Assembly: GCF_001468395.1 (NCBI RefSeq)
Contig: NZ_LNSG01000012.1
Span: 1 to 64,000 of the forward strand
DNA from: Sphingopyxis sp. H073
Lineage (GTDB): Bacteria > Pseudomonadota > Alphaproteobacteria > Sphingomonadales > Sphingomonadaceae
Length of the DNA: 64,000 nucleotides
Reading direction: 5' to 3'
Shown: piece after piece, positions 55,237-63,948 of the stretch
Position numbering within the stretch: the stretch's first letter is position 1
Layout: every line of letters starts with the position of its first letter
The notes under the pieces: generated by a model
Seen by the model: the letters and a program-made list of their open reading frames with translations, nothing else
Told to the model about the DNA's origin: nothing
Databases searched by the model: none
Position numbers and translations under genes: made by a program

Positions 55237-56150
55237 CGATCCGGCGGCACCTGGTGGCGGCGCTGATGGCGCTGTGGGCGCTGCTCGCCCTGCCTGCCGA
55301 AGCCGCCGATCGCGGCCGTCTTCTCCAATATGATCATGTCTTCGCTGCCGGATTGCCCGAGCAACGCCTGACGATCTGGCTGCCACCCGGCTACGACAAG
55401 GGCGTCCGTCGCTATCCGGTCGTCTATATGCACGATGGCCATAATCTCTTCGATCGGGCGTCGTCGAACTTCGGGAAGATATGGGAGGCGGACCGCGCCA
55501 TGCTGGCGGCCATGAAGCGAGGAGCCGAGCCGCATATCATCGTCGGTATCTGGGCGCCGGGCGTGGATCGCTATCGCCAGTATCTTCCGGCGAGCGCGTA
55601 CCGGCTCGCGGCGCCCGATATTGCCGCTTCTATGGCGGCGGCGGCGGGCGGTCCGATTCTGTCGGACGCCTATCTCGACTGGCTTGCGGGGCCTCTGAAA
55701 TCATGGGTCGACGCGACGCTGCGGACTCGTCCGGGGCGCAACGACACCGTGATCATGGGATCGAGCATGGGCGGCCTCATGAGCTGCTATGCCTTTCTCG
55801 AACGTCCGGCGGTCTATGGCCGCGCGGCATGCGTCAGCTCGCATTGGCCGGCGGTCGCGCCCGGCGCCGTGGGCGACGCGGACCCTCGGCTGATCGCGCT
55901 CTGGGATGGTTGGTTCGCGGCACGCCTTGGCCCACCCGACGGGCGACGTCTCTGGATGGACCATGGCACGGCCACGCTCGATGCCCACTATGCGCCATAT
56001 CAGCAAGCGATCGACGCGCGCCTCGCCGCCAGCGGATGGGAGCGGGGACGGGAATGGCAAAGTCGCGTCTATGATGGCGCACCGCATGACGAAAATGCGT
56101 GGGCAGCCCGTCTCCCGGAAATTTTCCTCTTTCTCATGGCGCCGCGATGA
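55233..56150 (+). CDS. Exported alpha/beta-hydrolase (esterase D-like)
   Basis: This 305-residue enzyme has a signal peptide ending in AEAA and an alpha/beta-hydrolase fold of the EstD/enterochelin-esterase type: LPPGYDKGVRRYPVVYMHDG near residue 50 and the nucleophile S178 in GSSMGG. A histidine near the end (GAPHDENAW) completes a likely triad. Such esterases in polysaccharide loci remove acyl groups or act on unrelated esters; the substrate is unknown. The start overlaps the GH97 stop (ATGA). Confidence 0.85.
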   Translation: MTIRRHLVAALMALWALLALPAEAADRGRLLQYDHVFAAGLPEQRLTIWLPPGYDKGVRRYPVVYMHDGHNLFDRASSNFGKIWEADRAMLAAMKRGAEPHIIVGIWAPGVDRYRQYLPASAYRLAAPDIAASMAAAAGGPILSDAYLDWLAGPLKSWVDATLRTRPGRNDTVIMGSSMGGLMSCYAFLERPAVYGRAACVSSHWPAVAPGAVGDADPRLIALWDGWFAARLGPPDGRRLWMDHGTATLDAHYAPYQQAIDARLAASGWERGREWQSRVYDGAPHDENAWAARLPEIFLFLMAPR

Positions 56151-57673
56151 GCCCATCCGCCGAGGAACCGCTTCATATCGTCATTCTCGGCGGGGGTAGC
56201 GCCGGGTGGATGACGGCGGCGCTGTTTGCACATCTCTGGCGTGACAGCCCGATCCGGATTTCGGTCGTCGAGTCCCCCGACATCGGAATCATCGGGGTGG
56301 GTGAGGGGTCGACACCGCAGCTCAAGGCCTTTTTCGACGGCCTTGGCATAGCCGAAGCCGAATGGATGCCCGCGTGCGACGCCACCTACAAGCTCGGGAT
56401 AGCGTTCGAGGGCTGGTCGGCGGGTGGCCAGGAGTCGGGCTATTTCCACCCCTTCCCGGGAACGCTCGACGTGCATACCCAGGCCGAGTTTTTCCGCAAC
56501 GCCGCGTTACGGCGGACCGGCGTCGACGTCCCGGCAAATCCGGACCGCTTTTACCTTGCCGGGCGGGTCGCCGCTCGCGGAGGGGGACCGCATGGCGGCG
56601 AATCCTTCCCGTTCGATCTCGCCTACGGCTATCATTTCGACGCCTATAAGCTCGGCGCGTTTCTCCGCGATCACGCGGTATCGCAGGGCGTGACGCATCT
56701 TGCGCGGAAGGTGGTTAGCGTCGACGTCGGGGCCGACGGCAATGTGCGATCGCTGGGGCTGGAGGGCGGCGAGGCACTGGCGGCGGATTTTTTCGTCGAC
56801 TGCAGTGGTTTCGGGGGGCTGATCGCCGGACAGGCGCTCGGCGCGCGCTTTCTGCCATTTGCGGAAAATCTTTTCAACGACCGGGCCGTCGTCATGCCGA
56901 CGGCGCATGACGAAAGGGGCCCGGTCGTCACGGCTACGAAGAGCATCGCGATGACGGCCGGGTGGCGCTGGGCCATCCCGCTGACCACGCGGATCGGAAA
57001 CGGCTATGTCTATTCAAGCCGCTATCTTGACCGCGATCAGGCCGAACGCGAGCTCAGAATTGCGCTTGGGCTAACCGATGCGGATGGTCCGGCGAGACAT
57101 CTGGAGATGAAGGTCGGACGGCTCGAACATAGTTGGACGGCCAATTGCCTTGCGATGGGTTTGGCGCAGGGTTTCATCGAGCCGCTGGAGGCGACCGCGC
57201 TCCACATCGTCATCGCGACCGCACAAGAGTTCATCACGGCCTTCGAAGGCGGAGGCTTCACCCCCAGGCACCGCGACATTTTCAACGCCCGGATCGCGGC
57301 GCGCTATGAGGGCGTTCGCGACTATATCGTTGCGCATTACCGGATGAACCAGCGCGACGCCGATCGGGGCTACTGGCGCGATGCCGCCGGACTCGAGACT
57401 TTGTCGGACAATCTTAAGGCGATGATCACGGCCTGGTTCACGGGTGCCGATATTGGCGAAGCGATCGAAGATCTCCGCATCGGCGCCTTTTACCCGAATA
57501 TCAGCTGGCATTGCCTGTTCGCCGGATATGGTGTTTTCCCGTCCAATGCCGCCATGCGATCACCCGTCACGACCGACCGCCCCGCCGATCTTGCCGCAAT
57601 CGACCGCTTTCTGTCCCGAGCGGAGCTAAATTTCGTCCCGCCCACTTTTCCCGTCGCGGCCCGGCGACCGTGA
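56147..57673 (+). CDS. Flavin-dependent tryptophan-halogenase-like protein 2
   Basis: This 508-residue protein is a paralogue of the gene at 48240. It has GGGSAGWMTA (residues 15-24), the lysine K82 in YKLGIAFEGW and the WRWAIP signature from W273. FIEPLEATALHIV is the usual halogenase motif near residue 345. Its start overlaps the esterase stop and its stop overlaps the antiporter start (GTGA). Key halogenase residues are intact in both copies, so they may be active enzymes on different substrates. The role in sugar use is not known. Confidence 0.87.
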   Translation: MSPSAEEPLHIVILGGGSAGWMTAALFAHLWRDSPIRISVVESPDIGIIGVGEGSTPQLKAFFDGLGIAEAEWMPACDATYKLGIAFEGWSAGGQESGYFHPFPGTLDVHTQAEFFRNAALRRTGVDVPANPDRFYLAGRVAARGGGPHGGESFPFDLAYGYHFDAYKLGAFLRDHAVSQGVTHLARKVVSVDVGADGNVRSLGLEGGEALAADFFVDCSGFGGLIAGQALGARFLPFAENLFNDRAVVMPTAHDERGPVVTATKSIAMTAGWRWAIPLTTRIGNGYVYSSRYLDRDQAERELRIALGLTDADGPARHLEMKVGRLEHSWTANCLAMGLAQGFIEPLEATALHIVIATAQEFITAFEGGGFTPRHRDIFNARIAARYEGVRDYIVAHYRMNQRDADRGYWRDAAGLETLSDNLKAMITAWFTGADIGEAIEDLRIGAFYPNISWHCLFAGYGVFPSNAAMRSPVTTDRPADLAAIDRFLSRAELNFVPPTFPVAARRP

Positions 57674-59034
57674 CGCGCGAACTCGTCGAAGATTTCGCGC
57701 GCGCGATCGGCGATGCGCTTGGTGCGCACGGCCCTGCTGTGGAGGCAGCACGAAGCTACACGCCGGGGGACTACAGCATCCATTTCTTCCTGCAGATTGC
57801 GGTGATCCTGTTCGTCTGCCGGATCACCGGCTGGGCGGCGAAGAAATGGTTCGGCCAGCCGCAGGTCGTCGGCGAGATGATCGCTGGCGTGCTGCTCGGC
57901 CCCTCGCTCCTCGGGCTTTTCTTCCCCGATTTTCAGGCCGTGTTGTTCCCGAAAGAGACGCGCAACATCCTCTATGTCGTCGCGCAGTTCGGGGTCGGGT
58001 TATATATGTTCATCGTCGGGACGACGCTCCGTCTTGACCATTTTCAGTCGAAGGCGCGAAGCGCCGCGGGCGTGTCGGCCGCGGGGATCATCGTGCCCTT
58101 CCTCTTTGCCTTTGCGATCACGCCATATCTTCTGACCATTTCGGGCCTCTTTTTGCCGGGAATAGGTCCGGTGAGCGCAACGCTGTTCATGGGCGCCTGC
58201 ATCGCACTCACCGCGTTTCCGATGCTCGCGCGGATCATCAACGAGCGCGGACTTGCGAACACATCGCTCGGGACGCTGTCGCTGACGGCCGGCGCGTTCG
58301 ACGATGCGGTGTCGTGGTGTGTGCTCGCGATCGTGCTCGCGACCTTCGGCGGAGGACCGGGTGTCGCGCTGCTCGCGATCTTCGGGGGCGGCGCTTATGT
58401 CGCGTTCATGCTGCTCGCGGGCCGCCGCCTGTTCATGCTGTTGGGCCGCGCGGTCGAGGCGAAGGGCGAGCTGACGCACACGCTCTTTGCAGTCGTGCTG
58501 ATCCTTTACGCGCTATCGGCCTTCGTCATGGACACCGCAGGCATCCACGCGGTGTTTGGCGGCTTCCTGCTTGGCGTCTGCATGCCGCGCGGGCTATTCG
58601 CGGAGGAAATCCGTCGCAAGATCGAGCCGATGACGGTCGTGCTGCTGTTGCCGATGTTTTTCACTTATTCGGGGCTCAATACGCGGCTCGACATGGTAAA
58701 TGACTGGAAGTTGCTGGCGGTCGCGCTCGGTATTCTCGCGGTGTCCATCGCGGCGAAGTTCGGCGCTTGCTGGCTCGCTGCACGGCTGGCGGGCGAGAAC
58801 AACCGCACCGCGCTTGGCATCGGCGCGCTGATGAATGCACGAGGGCTGATGGAGCTGATTATCATCAACATCGGGTTGCAAAAGGGTATCATCGGCCCGA
58901 CGCTGTTCGCGATGATGGTGCTCATGGCAATCGCGACGACCGTGATGGCGGGGCCGCTCTTCGAACTCGTCTATGGCCGCAAGGCGCGCGAGCGCGGCGA
59001 GCTCGCCTCGCTCGGCGGAAGCACGACAGGATAA
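57670..59034 (+). CDS. Cation/proton antiporter, CPA2 family
   Basis: This 454-residue inner-membrane protein has about 12 membrane segments. GQPQVVGEMIAGVLLGPSLLG near residue 50 is the typical start of CPA2 (Kef/GerN-type) antiporters, and the ion-binding acidic site is likely in GAFDDAVSW near residue 215. No TrkA-N domain follows. The start is a GTG that overlaps the halogenase stop (GTGA). It is the last gene of the maltodextrin operon and may balance protons or potassium during proton-coupled uptake. Confidence 0.9.
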   Translation: MTRELVEDFARAIGDALGAHGPAVEAARSYTPGDYSIHFFLQIAVILFVCRITGWAAKKWFGQPQVVGEMIAGVLLGPSLLGLFFPDFQAVLFPKETRNILYVVAQFGVGLYMFIVGTTLRLDHFQSKARSAAGVSAAGIIVPFLFAFAITPYLLTISGLFLPGIGPVSATLFMGACIALTAFPMLARIINERGLANTSLGTLSLTAGAFDDAVSWCVLAIVLATFGGGPGVALLAIFGGGAYVAFMLLAGRRLFMLLGRAVEAKGELTHTLFAVVLILYALSAFVMDTAGIHAVFGGFLLGVCMPRGLFAEEIRRKIEPMTVVLLLPMFFTYSGLNTRLDMVNDWKLLAVALGILAVSIAAKFGACWLAARLAGENNRTALGIGALMNARGLMELIIINIGLQKGIIGPTLFAMMVLMAIATTVMAGPLFELVYGRKARERGELASLGGSTTG

Positions 59035-59329
59035 GCAGGTTGCAATCGGGGAATGCCAGCCGCGCTAGCTCGGCATAGTGCGGATGCGGTGAAACAGCCG
59101 TTCCGTGAGAGGCCGATCGCAAACGATTTATGAATTCCTTGCTACCAAATGCGGAGCGCCGCGGCTTGATACCGTGTCGATCGAGCCGCCATTGGTCGTT
59201 GCGCTGGCATCGACCGGAATGCTGGCATCTTTTGAGCTACCTCCCCCCCCACCATCTGATTAACCGACTATAATTGCCGTTGCCGTTGCCGGCCTTGGCT
59301 GTTCCAATGTCGGGTAGTTGGGCAATCAC
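59035..59329. other. Gene-free stretch after the maltodextrin operon
   Basis: No credible gene is seen in this stretch. It has lower GC than its surroundings and a run of eight C at about 59243. It leads into a degraded mobile-element region. Confidence 0.5.
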
Positions 59330-59431
59330 TTAAGAGGTTTCCTGGACGGCCATTTTGACCGCTTTGTCGACGTAAATGTAATTCTGGATATCCGCCTCAC
59401 GAGCTAACGCAACCAAATGTCTGCTTGTCGA
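59330..59431 (-). pseudogene. Relic of a tyrosine integrase 3' end
   Basis: The minus strand reads QNYIYVDKAVKMAVQETS and then TAA. The intact integrase at 62470 has QDYVHIDEALKLAVQRTS at its active-site tyrosine; 10 of 18 positions are identical and the rest mostly conservative. Upstream of about 59431 the similarity fades. So the C-terminal end of a second, related integrase survives here. The 164 bases from 59432 to the IS block hold nothing that I recognise. Confidence 0.7.
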
Positions 59432-59595
59432 GATCTGCGTCCCGGAAGCGGCCTGACAGCAAACGGCCATTCTCTGATAAGTGTATGTATCGCTCATTCG
59501 CTAGTCGAGACCTTCGGATATGCGCATTGCCAGCTCCGCTCTGTCGTCTTGCCTGAGGGCGATCTGGAGGTTTCTGCCACTCGGCTCGTCATAGC

Positions 59596-59915
59596 TGGTG
59601 ACACGCCTCGAAGAGGAGACCCGGATCGGCAAAGGCGGGACCCTGGCGGCGCGGCTGTCGCGGCTCGACCTGATCGTGCTCGACGAGCTCGGTTATCTGC
59701 CGTTCGCCCGCTCGGGAGGGCAGTTGCTGTTCCACCTCATCAGCAAGCTTTATGAGCGCACCAGCGTCATCATCACCACGAACCTCGCCTTCGGTGAATG
59801 GCCGACCGTGTTCGGCGATCCCAAGATGACCACGGCGCTGCTCGACCGCGTCACCCACCACTGCGATATCGTCGAGACGGGCAACGACAGCTGGCGCTTC
59901 AAAAACCGCAGCTGA
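59596..59915 (+). pseudogene. istB fragment, copy 2
   Basis: This is the same 105-residue C-terminal IstB part as in copy 1, with Arg instead of Gln at the one variant codon (AARLSRL). The Walker A half and istA are missing. The boundary at 59596 is the same base of the gene as in copy 1. Confidence 0.88.
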
Positions 59916-60137
59916 CAGCCACCTTCGGCGCCTTCAAAAATCTATCTTGCGCTGCGCGCGCCTCCGGTCGGGCTACGCCCGCCCTCCGCCGCACGCAGCG
60001 CAAGGCCATCTTCAACAAACCAGCATCATATCCGAAAAGGGGGTCCCTCTTCGACGCCGATCTGGAGTGGGCCCCTCGGGCCGGACAAGGAAGCATAGTT
60101 GGATTGACCGTGTAGCCGGGCTTTTGGAGAAGAGCCC

Positions 60138-60488
60138 ATGGCAAGACACCGATCCCATAGCGTCGAGTTCAAGCGTCAGGTCGCGCAGGAGTTTCTGAGC
60201 GGCGAGACGCTTCACGCCCTTGCCAAGCGGCACGATATTTCCCGGCAGTTGATCCGCATCTGGGTGGAGAAGTACGAGGCCGGCGCCCTTGATGAAGATG
60301 CGCGAGCGGCAGATCTGATCCAGGAATATGAGGCCCGGATTGCCGCACTCGAACGCCTTGTCGGCAAACAGGCGCTGGAACTGGAGTTTTTAAAGGGGGC
60401 TCTTCGCGACGCACCGCGGCCGAGAAGCGCCAGTACATCCGTGATCACCGGCCCGGCGGGATGTCGATCGCGCGAGGATGTCGGCTGA
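60138..60488 (+). CDS. IS3-family transposase OrfA, copy 2
   Basis: This 116-residue protein is identical to the OrfA at 15919: helix-turn-helix and leucine-rich segment, with the slippery heptamer T TTA AAG at 60389-60395. It would be expressed as OrfA alone or as an OrfAB fusion after a -1 shift. Confidence 0.88.
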   Translation: MARHRSHSVEFKRQVAQEFLSGETLHALAKRHDISRQLIRIWVEKYEAGALDEDARAADLIQEYEARIAALERLVGKQALELEFLKGALRDAPRPRSASTSVITGPAGCRSREDVG

Positions 60489-61285
60489 TGGGCATCGCAA
60501 GATCGACATTCTACCACGTGCCGACCGAGCGGATCGGCGATGCTGAACTCCTGACTGCTATCGCGGCGATCTGCGATGAGTTCGAAGCCTATGGCTGGCG
60601 CCGCGTGCAGGCCGCGCTTCGCCATCAGGGCGTGATCGCCAACCACAAGCGGATCAAGCGATTGATGCGCGAGCATGGCCTGCAACCGCGCCGCCGCAGG
60701 CGCTATACCGCAACCACCGACAGCGACCATGACCTGCCAGTCTTTCCGGATCACTCGAAGGACATGATCCTCGATGGCCCCGATCAGCTCTGGGTGGCGG
60801 ACCTGACCTATGTCGCCATCATCGGTGGTTTTGCTTATGTCGCGATCATCCTCGACGCCTGGTCGCGCCGCGTGGTCGGCTATGCCATCGGGAGGTCGAT
60901 TGACGCCCGGCTCGCCGTGGCGGCGCTGAAAGTGGCGATCGAACGACGGCGCCCGCGATCAGGATGCGTGCATCATTCTGACCGCGGGAGCCAATACGCA
61001 TCCCGCATCTATCGAGCGATGCTCGCCGATCATGGGATGGTCGGCTCGATGAGCCGGCGGGGCAACCCCTATGACAATGCCAAGGCGGAAAGCTTCATGA
61101 AGACGCTCAAGGTCGAGGCGGTTTACCCCATGGCGTTCGAAACCTTCGATGATGTCGCCGGCCAGCTTCCCAGGTTCATCGACGACATCTATAATCAACG
61201 CAGATTACATTCCGCGCTCGGCTATGTCAGCCCTGCGCAGTTCGAGCAGCAACACTCCCGGCCCATGGTCAAATCAGCTGCGTGA
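60461..61285 (+). CDS. IS3-family transposase OrfB, copy 2
   Basis: This 274-residue DDE integrase is identical to the one at 16242 (D114, D174, E210). An intact transposase in both copies means that the IS3 element may still move. Confidence 0.92.
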   Translation: MSIARGCRLMGIARSTFYHVPTERIGDAELLTAIAAICDEFEAYGWRRVQAALRHQGVIANHKRIKRLMREHGLQPRRRRRYTATTDSDHDLPVFPDHSKDMILDGPDQLWVADLTYVAIIGGFAYVAIILDAWSRRVVGYAIGRSIDARLAVAALKVAIERRRPRSGCVHHSDRGSQYASRIYRAMLADHGMVGSMSRRGNPYDNAKAESFMKTLKVEAVYPMAFETFDDVAGQLPRFIDDIYNQRRLHSALGYVSPAQFEQQHSRPMVKSAA

Positions 61286-61347
61286 CCCTGTCCGGCCCGA
61301 GGGGCCCACTCCAATCGGGGGTCCCTTTTGAACGCCGTTTGACATAC

Positions 61348-61500
61348 GTGAACATGTTTTGGCGTTTCTGTACAATCCCTGACGCTTTCGACGATCTATC
61401 TACGCGGTGCGACCCAGAAGAGCTCCTCCTCGACCGAGGGCGAATTCTTCAAAAACTGGCGCCCGTCCGGAATCGACCGGGCGGGCGCCAATTTGTTGTG
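61348..61500 (+). repeat. Conserved short element, copy B, with hairpin
   Basis: The element begins three bases after the IS block. GTTTTGGCG at 61356, TACAAT at 61371 and GCGACCCAGAAGAGCTC at 61409 keep the exact spacing of copy A. Here an ATG precedes FWRFCTI, and the frame continues through DPEELLLDRGR beyond the hairpin. The hairpin (61457-61490, 14 bp) is followed only by a weak T-rich stretch. It may be a truncated gene or a small RNA with terminator. Confidence 0.5.
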
Positions 61501-61705
61501 ACTTGCACGCTGCATTCGCACAGCATGCGCTCGGATGTGCGCACGTACAGACAGATAGGCCGCATACGTCCCTTCCGGCGCGAGAAGCTGCGCGCACCGC
61601 GGGCCAGCACCTTTGAGACGCTTCGCGACAGGAAGTAGAATCTCGGACCATGTCGGACGATCTCAGCTTCTGGTCATTGTCCAGGCCCGCCGCCAACTGG
61701 ATGAC

Positions 61706-61988
61706 ATGACCAAAATAACCGAAACGCCCGCCCCGAGTGCAGACACGCTTTCGCCTGCATCCACCCTGTTCCGCGATCTCCAAAGCCTGAAACTGTCGAT
61801 TGAAAAAGTCGAAGCCGAGGTGAACGCATTTATCTCACTCCAGAAGCGCACAACCGGTGTCGCATTTCGGGAAACGCTCAATCAAGCAATCGAATCCAAT
61901 ATGGATTTCGCGTCCTCGTCATTCCTCCCCGGCGCACCACAGCTTCATGAGGTCGCTGCGTCCGACCGTGAGGACTTGCACGCATTAG
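61706..61988 (+). pseudogene. Fragment of an unrecognised protein
   Basis: From an ATG at 61706 about 90 codons look protein-like: a helical segment FRDLQSLKLSIEKVEAEVNAF, then FRETLNQAIESNMDF. After about 61985 the frame enters the aquaporin fragment in the wrong phase, so the natural end is missing. I do not recognise the family. It could be the N-terminal part of a plasmid or phage gene. Confidence 0.35.
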
Positions 61989-62438
61989 CTCGACGCCGGT
62001 GCATATGTCGTGGCTCAGCTTGCCTTCGGCATTTTCGGCGCGTGGGCCGGGCATCTGATGTTCGACCTTCCGATCTTACAGTTTTCGACAAAGGCGAGAA
62101 CCGGATTGGGGCAGTGGACCCCCGAGTTCGTTGCGACCTTCGGCCTCGTACTGACGATCCTCGGTACCGCGAGATACAAGCCACAGGCCGTGGCGGCGTC
62201 GGTCGGGCTCTATATCACCGCTGCTTACTGGTTCACGTCATTGACGAGCTTTGCAAATCCGGCGATCACCGTGGTGCGCGGCCTGTCGAACACATTTGCG
62301 GGTATCGCGCCGCATGACGTTCCAATGTTTGTTGTTGCGCAATTCGCCGGGGCGATCGCGGCAACCGCAATCGCAAGCACCCTGTTCGGCGAGCCTTTTG
62401 GGCCATCGGCTATTTCTCCATACGCGCCCGAAAGCTGA
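61989..62438 (+). pseudogene. Aquaporin (MIP family), C-terminal fragment
   Basis: About 150 codons match the second half of an aquaporin: AGAYVVAQLAFGIFGAW, then STKARTGLGQW, and the second NPA box in TSFANPAITVVRGLSNTFAG. The first half with the first NPA box is missing, and a stop codon (61986) precedes the match. Aquaporins of this type often accompany arsenic-resistance genes on mobile elements. The fragment is not functional. Confidence 0.82.
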
Positions 62439-62469
62439 CTGGCGCAGCCGGCCAGCCGCGTTTGAGCAC

Positions 62470-63735
62470 TCACTGTCGCGCCATTTCCATTTTTGCGTCA
62501 GTGCCGATGTCAAGCAATCGTGCAATCTCGTCGGACGTTCGCTGCACGGCAAGCTTTAGCGCCTCGTCGATGTGGACATAGTCTTGAGTTACATTCTGCG
62601 AGGCATGACCCAGCATTGCCCGGATCGTAAGCTCGGAGAATCCCAAATCTCCGGCAACGCTTCCGAAGGTATGGCGAAGCGTATGCGGTGTAACTCCCGT
62701 GATACCCGCCAAGCCGGAAACCCGTTTCAGGCAGTCGCTAACAGCCGTGAATGGGCCATCGCCCGCTGCGGACGGAAAGAAGTGGGAATTGCCGACTATC
62801 TCCACCTGAGCTTCCAGAATGCGGATGGCGGCCGGTCCGATCGCTCTTACTTGCGCTCCGCCCTTGGTATCCGGAAAGACAACGTATCCGCGATCGGCAT
62901 GGAGCCAGGCTCGCTGCATTGCTTGCGCTTCTTGCCGCCGATAGCCGGTGAGCAATAGTCCTCGCAACACACCGAGGGCGATCGGGTTCTCCCCATTGGC
63001 TTCAGCGTAGGCGATCGCCTTTCCCATCATCATGATCTCGGCCACGCTCAAACGACGAGTCCTTTTCTTTCCCGCGAGCTTCTTTGCTCCCAGCGTCGGA
63101 TGGACCTCGAGCAGGCCTTTGTGCTTCGCATGACCAATGATTGCCTGGAGCGTTCCGACGCAGCGACCCGCGACGCCGGGACCGCCGGTCGCCCTGCCAC
63201 CGCGGCCTCCGGTGCGCGGCTTGGCAGTCTTTCCGTTCTTCACGTCGGTCTGCATCTGTTCGACATCGGCAATTTTCAGATGCTTCACGACACGTTTTCC
63301 GAGCAGCGGGACGATGTGCGTCTTTATGCGACTCTCGTCCATGTCGAGCGATGATGACTTTATCGGAAGGCTTTTTCGTCCGAGGATGTTCCCGGCCCGT
63401 GCTTCAGTGAGATACCAATCGCACATCTCGGCCACCGTCATGCCGTTGCGCGACTGCCGGACCTTGTCCGCTGGATCTCCGCCGACGATGACCTCCGCCA
63501 ACTTCAGCCGCGCGAGATCACGCGCTTGCTCGACGGTGAGCACGCCAAAGCGGCCCAGGTTCATGCGCCGCTGAATGCCCTCGGCATTGCGGTATTGAAC
63601 GATGAAGGTCTTCAGGCTCGATGGGAGAACGCGAAGTCCGAATCCCTTAATCTCGGTGTCCCAATAGATGAGTTGTTTCGCGGCGGGCGATACCACCGCG
63701 TCGATCGTACGCTTTGTCAGCTTGCTCGTCGGCAT
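62470..63735 (-). CDS. Tyrosine integrase of a genomic island (P4-like, DUF4102)
   Basis: This 421-residue integrase has an N-terminal arm-binding domain (TKRTIDAVVSPAAKQLIYWD, then GFGLRVLPS), a core-binding domain and a catalytic domain with R266 (TGYRRQEA), H351-x-x-R354 (HTLRHTFGS), H376 (MLGHASQN) and Y386 (QDYVHID). The ATG at 63735 follows GAGGAG. It lies 168 bases from the 3' half of a tRNA-Gly gene, its likely attachment site, and is transcribed away from it into the island. Confidence 0.93.
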   Translation of the reverse strand: MPTSKLTKRTIDAVVSPAAKQLIYWDTEIKGFGLRVLPSSLKTFIVQYRNAEGIQRRMNLGRFGVLTVEQARDLARLKLAEVIVGGDPADKVRQSRNGMTVAEMCDWYLTEARAGNILGRKSLPIKSSSLDMDESRIKTHIVPLLGKRVVKHLKIADVEQMQTDVKNGKTAKPRTGGRGGRATGGPGVAGRCVGTLQAIIGHAKHKGLLEVHPTLGAKKLAGKKRTRRLSVAEIMMMGKAIAYAEANGENPIALGVLRGLLLTGYRRQEAQAMQRAWLHADRGYVVFPDTKGGAQVRAIGPAAIRILEAQVEIVGNSHFFPSAAGDGPFTAVSDCLKRVSGLAGITGVTPHTLRHTFGSVAGDLGFSELTIRAMLGHASQNVTQDYVHIDEALKLAVQRTSDEIARLLDIGTDAKMEMARQ

Positions 63736-63903
63736 GTTGCCACTCCTCTTGCTGACAAAATCTCAGATCACGCAATTGTCAGCGCTGAACGGTACTCCAG
63801 CGGCTAGTCGAGGATAGGGCGTCGTAGAGATAATCTCAAGAAAATAAGCAATTATGGGGCAGTGGCGTAGAAAAGGAAGAAATCGAAAAGTGTCACGATC
63901 AAG

Positions 63904-63948
63904 TTGCCAAGGTTGGGGTCGAGGGTTCGAATCCCTTCGCCCGCTCCA
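63904..63948 (+). tRNA. 3' half of tRNA-Gly(GCC), probable attachment site
   Basis: The 45 bases run from the anticodon loop TTGCCAA through the anticodon-stem half GGTTG, the T arm (GAGGGTTCGAATCCCTT) and the acceptor end CGCCCGC-T-CCA. The discriminator T fits tRNA-Gly. The 5' half is not upstream: the preceding bases do not give a D arm or the GCGGGCG acceptor strand. A partial copy that starts in the anticodon loop beside an integrase is what a tyrosine recombinase leaves at one end of an inserted island. The last 52 bases of the window hold nothing recognisable. Confidence 0.85.

Larger units (their letters stand above)
60063..61313 (+). mobile_element. IS3-family insertion sequence, copy 2
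   Basis: This 1,251-bp element has the same 25-bp inverted repeats and flanking ATC as copy 1. Because even the flanking IS21 parts are shared, it was copied along with the whole block rather than transposing here on its own. Confidence 0.85.
59596..61344. repeat. Nested IS block, copy 2 (1,749 bp, direct repeat of 15377-17125)
   Basis: This copy has the same content, orientation and ends as copy 1, with one base difference seen (G at 59653). It lies 44,219 bases downstream. Its left flank is the integrase-relic region and its right flank begins with TACGTGAACATG of the short conserved element. Confidence 0.9.

Noticed and set aside
59417..59755. Frame that crosses the left boundary of IS block copy 2
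   Set aside because: It joins a non-coding flank to istB in the wrong frame, and its first part resembles no protein; the true signal there is the minus-strand integrase relic.
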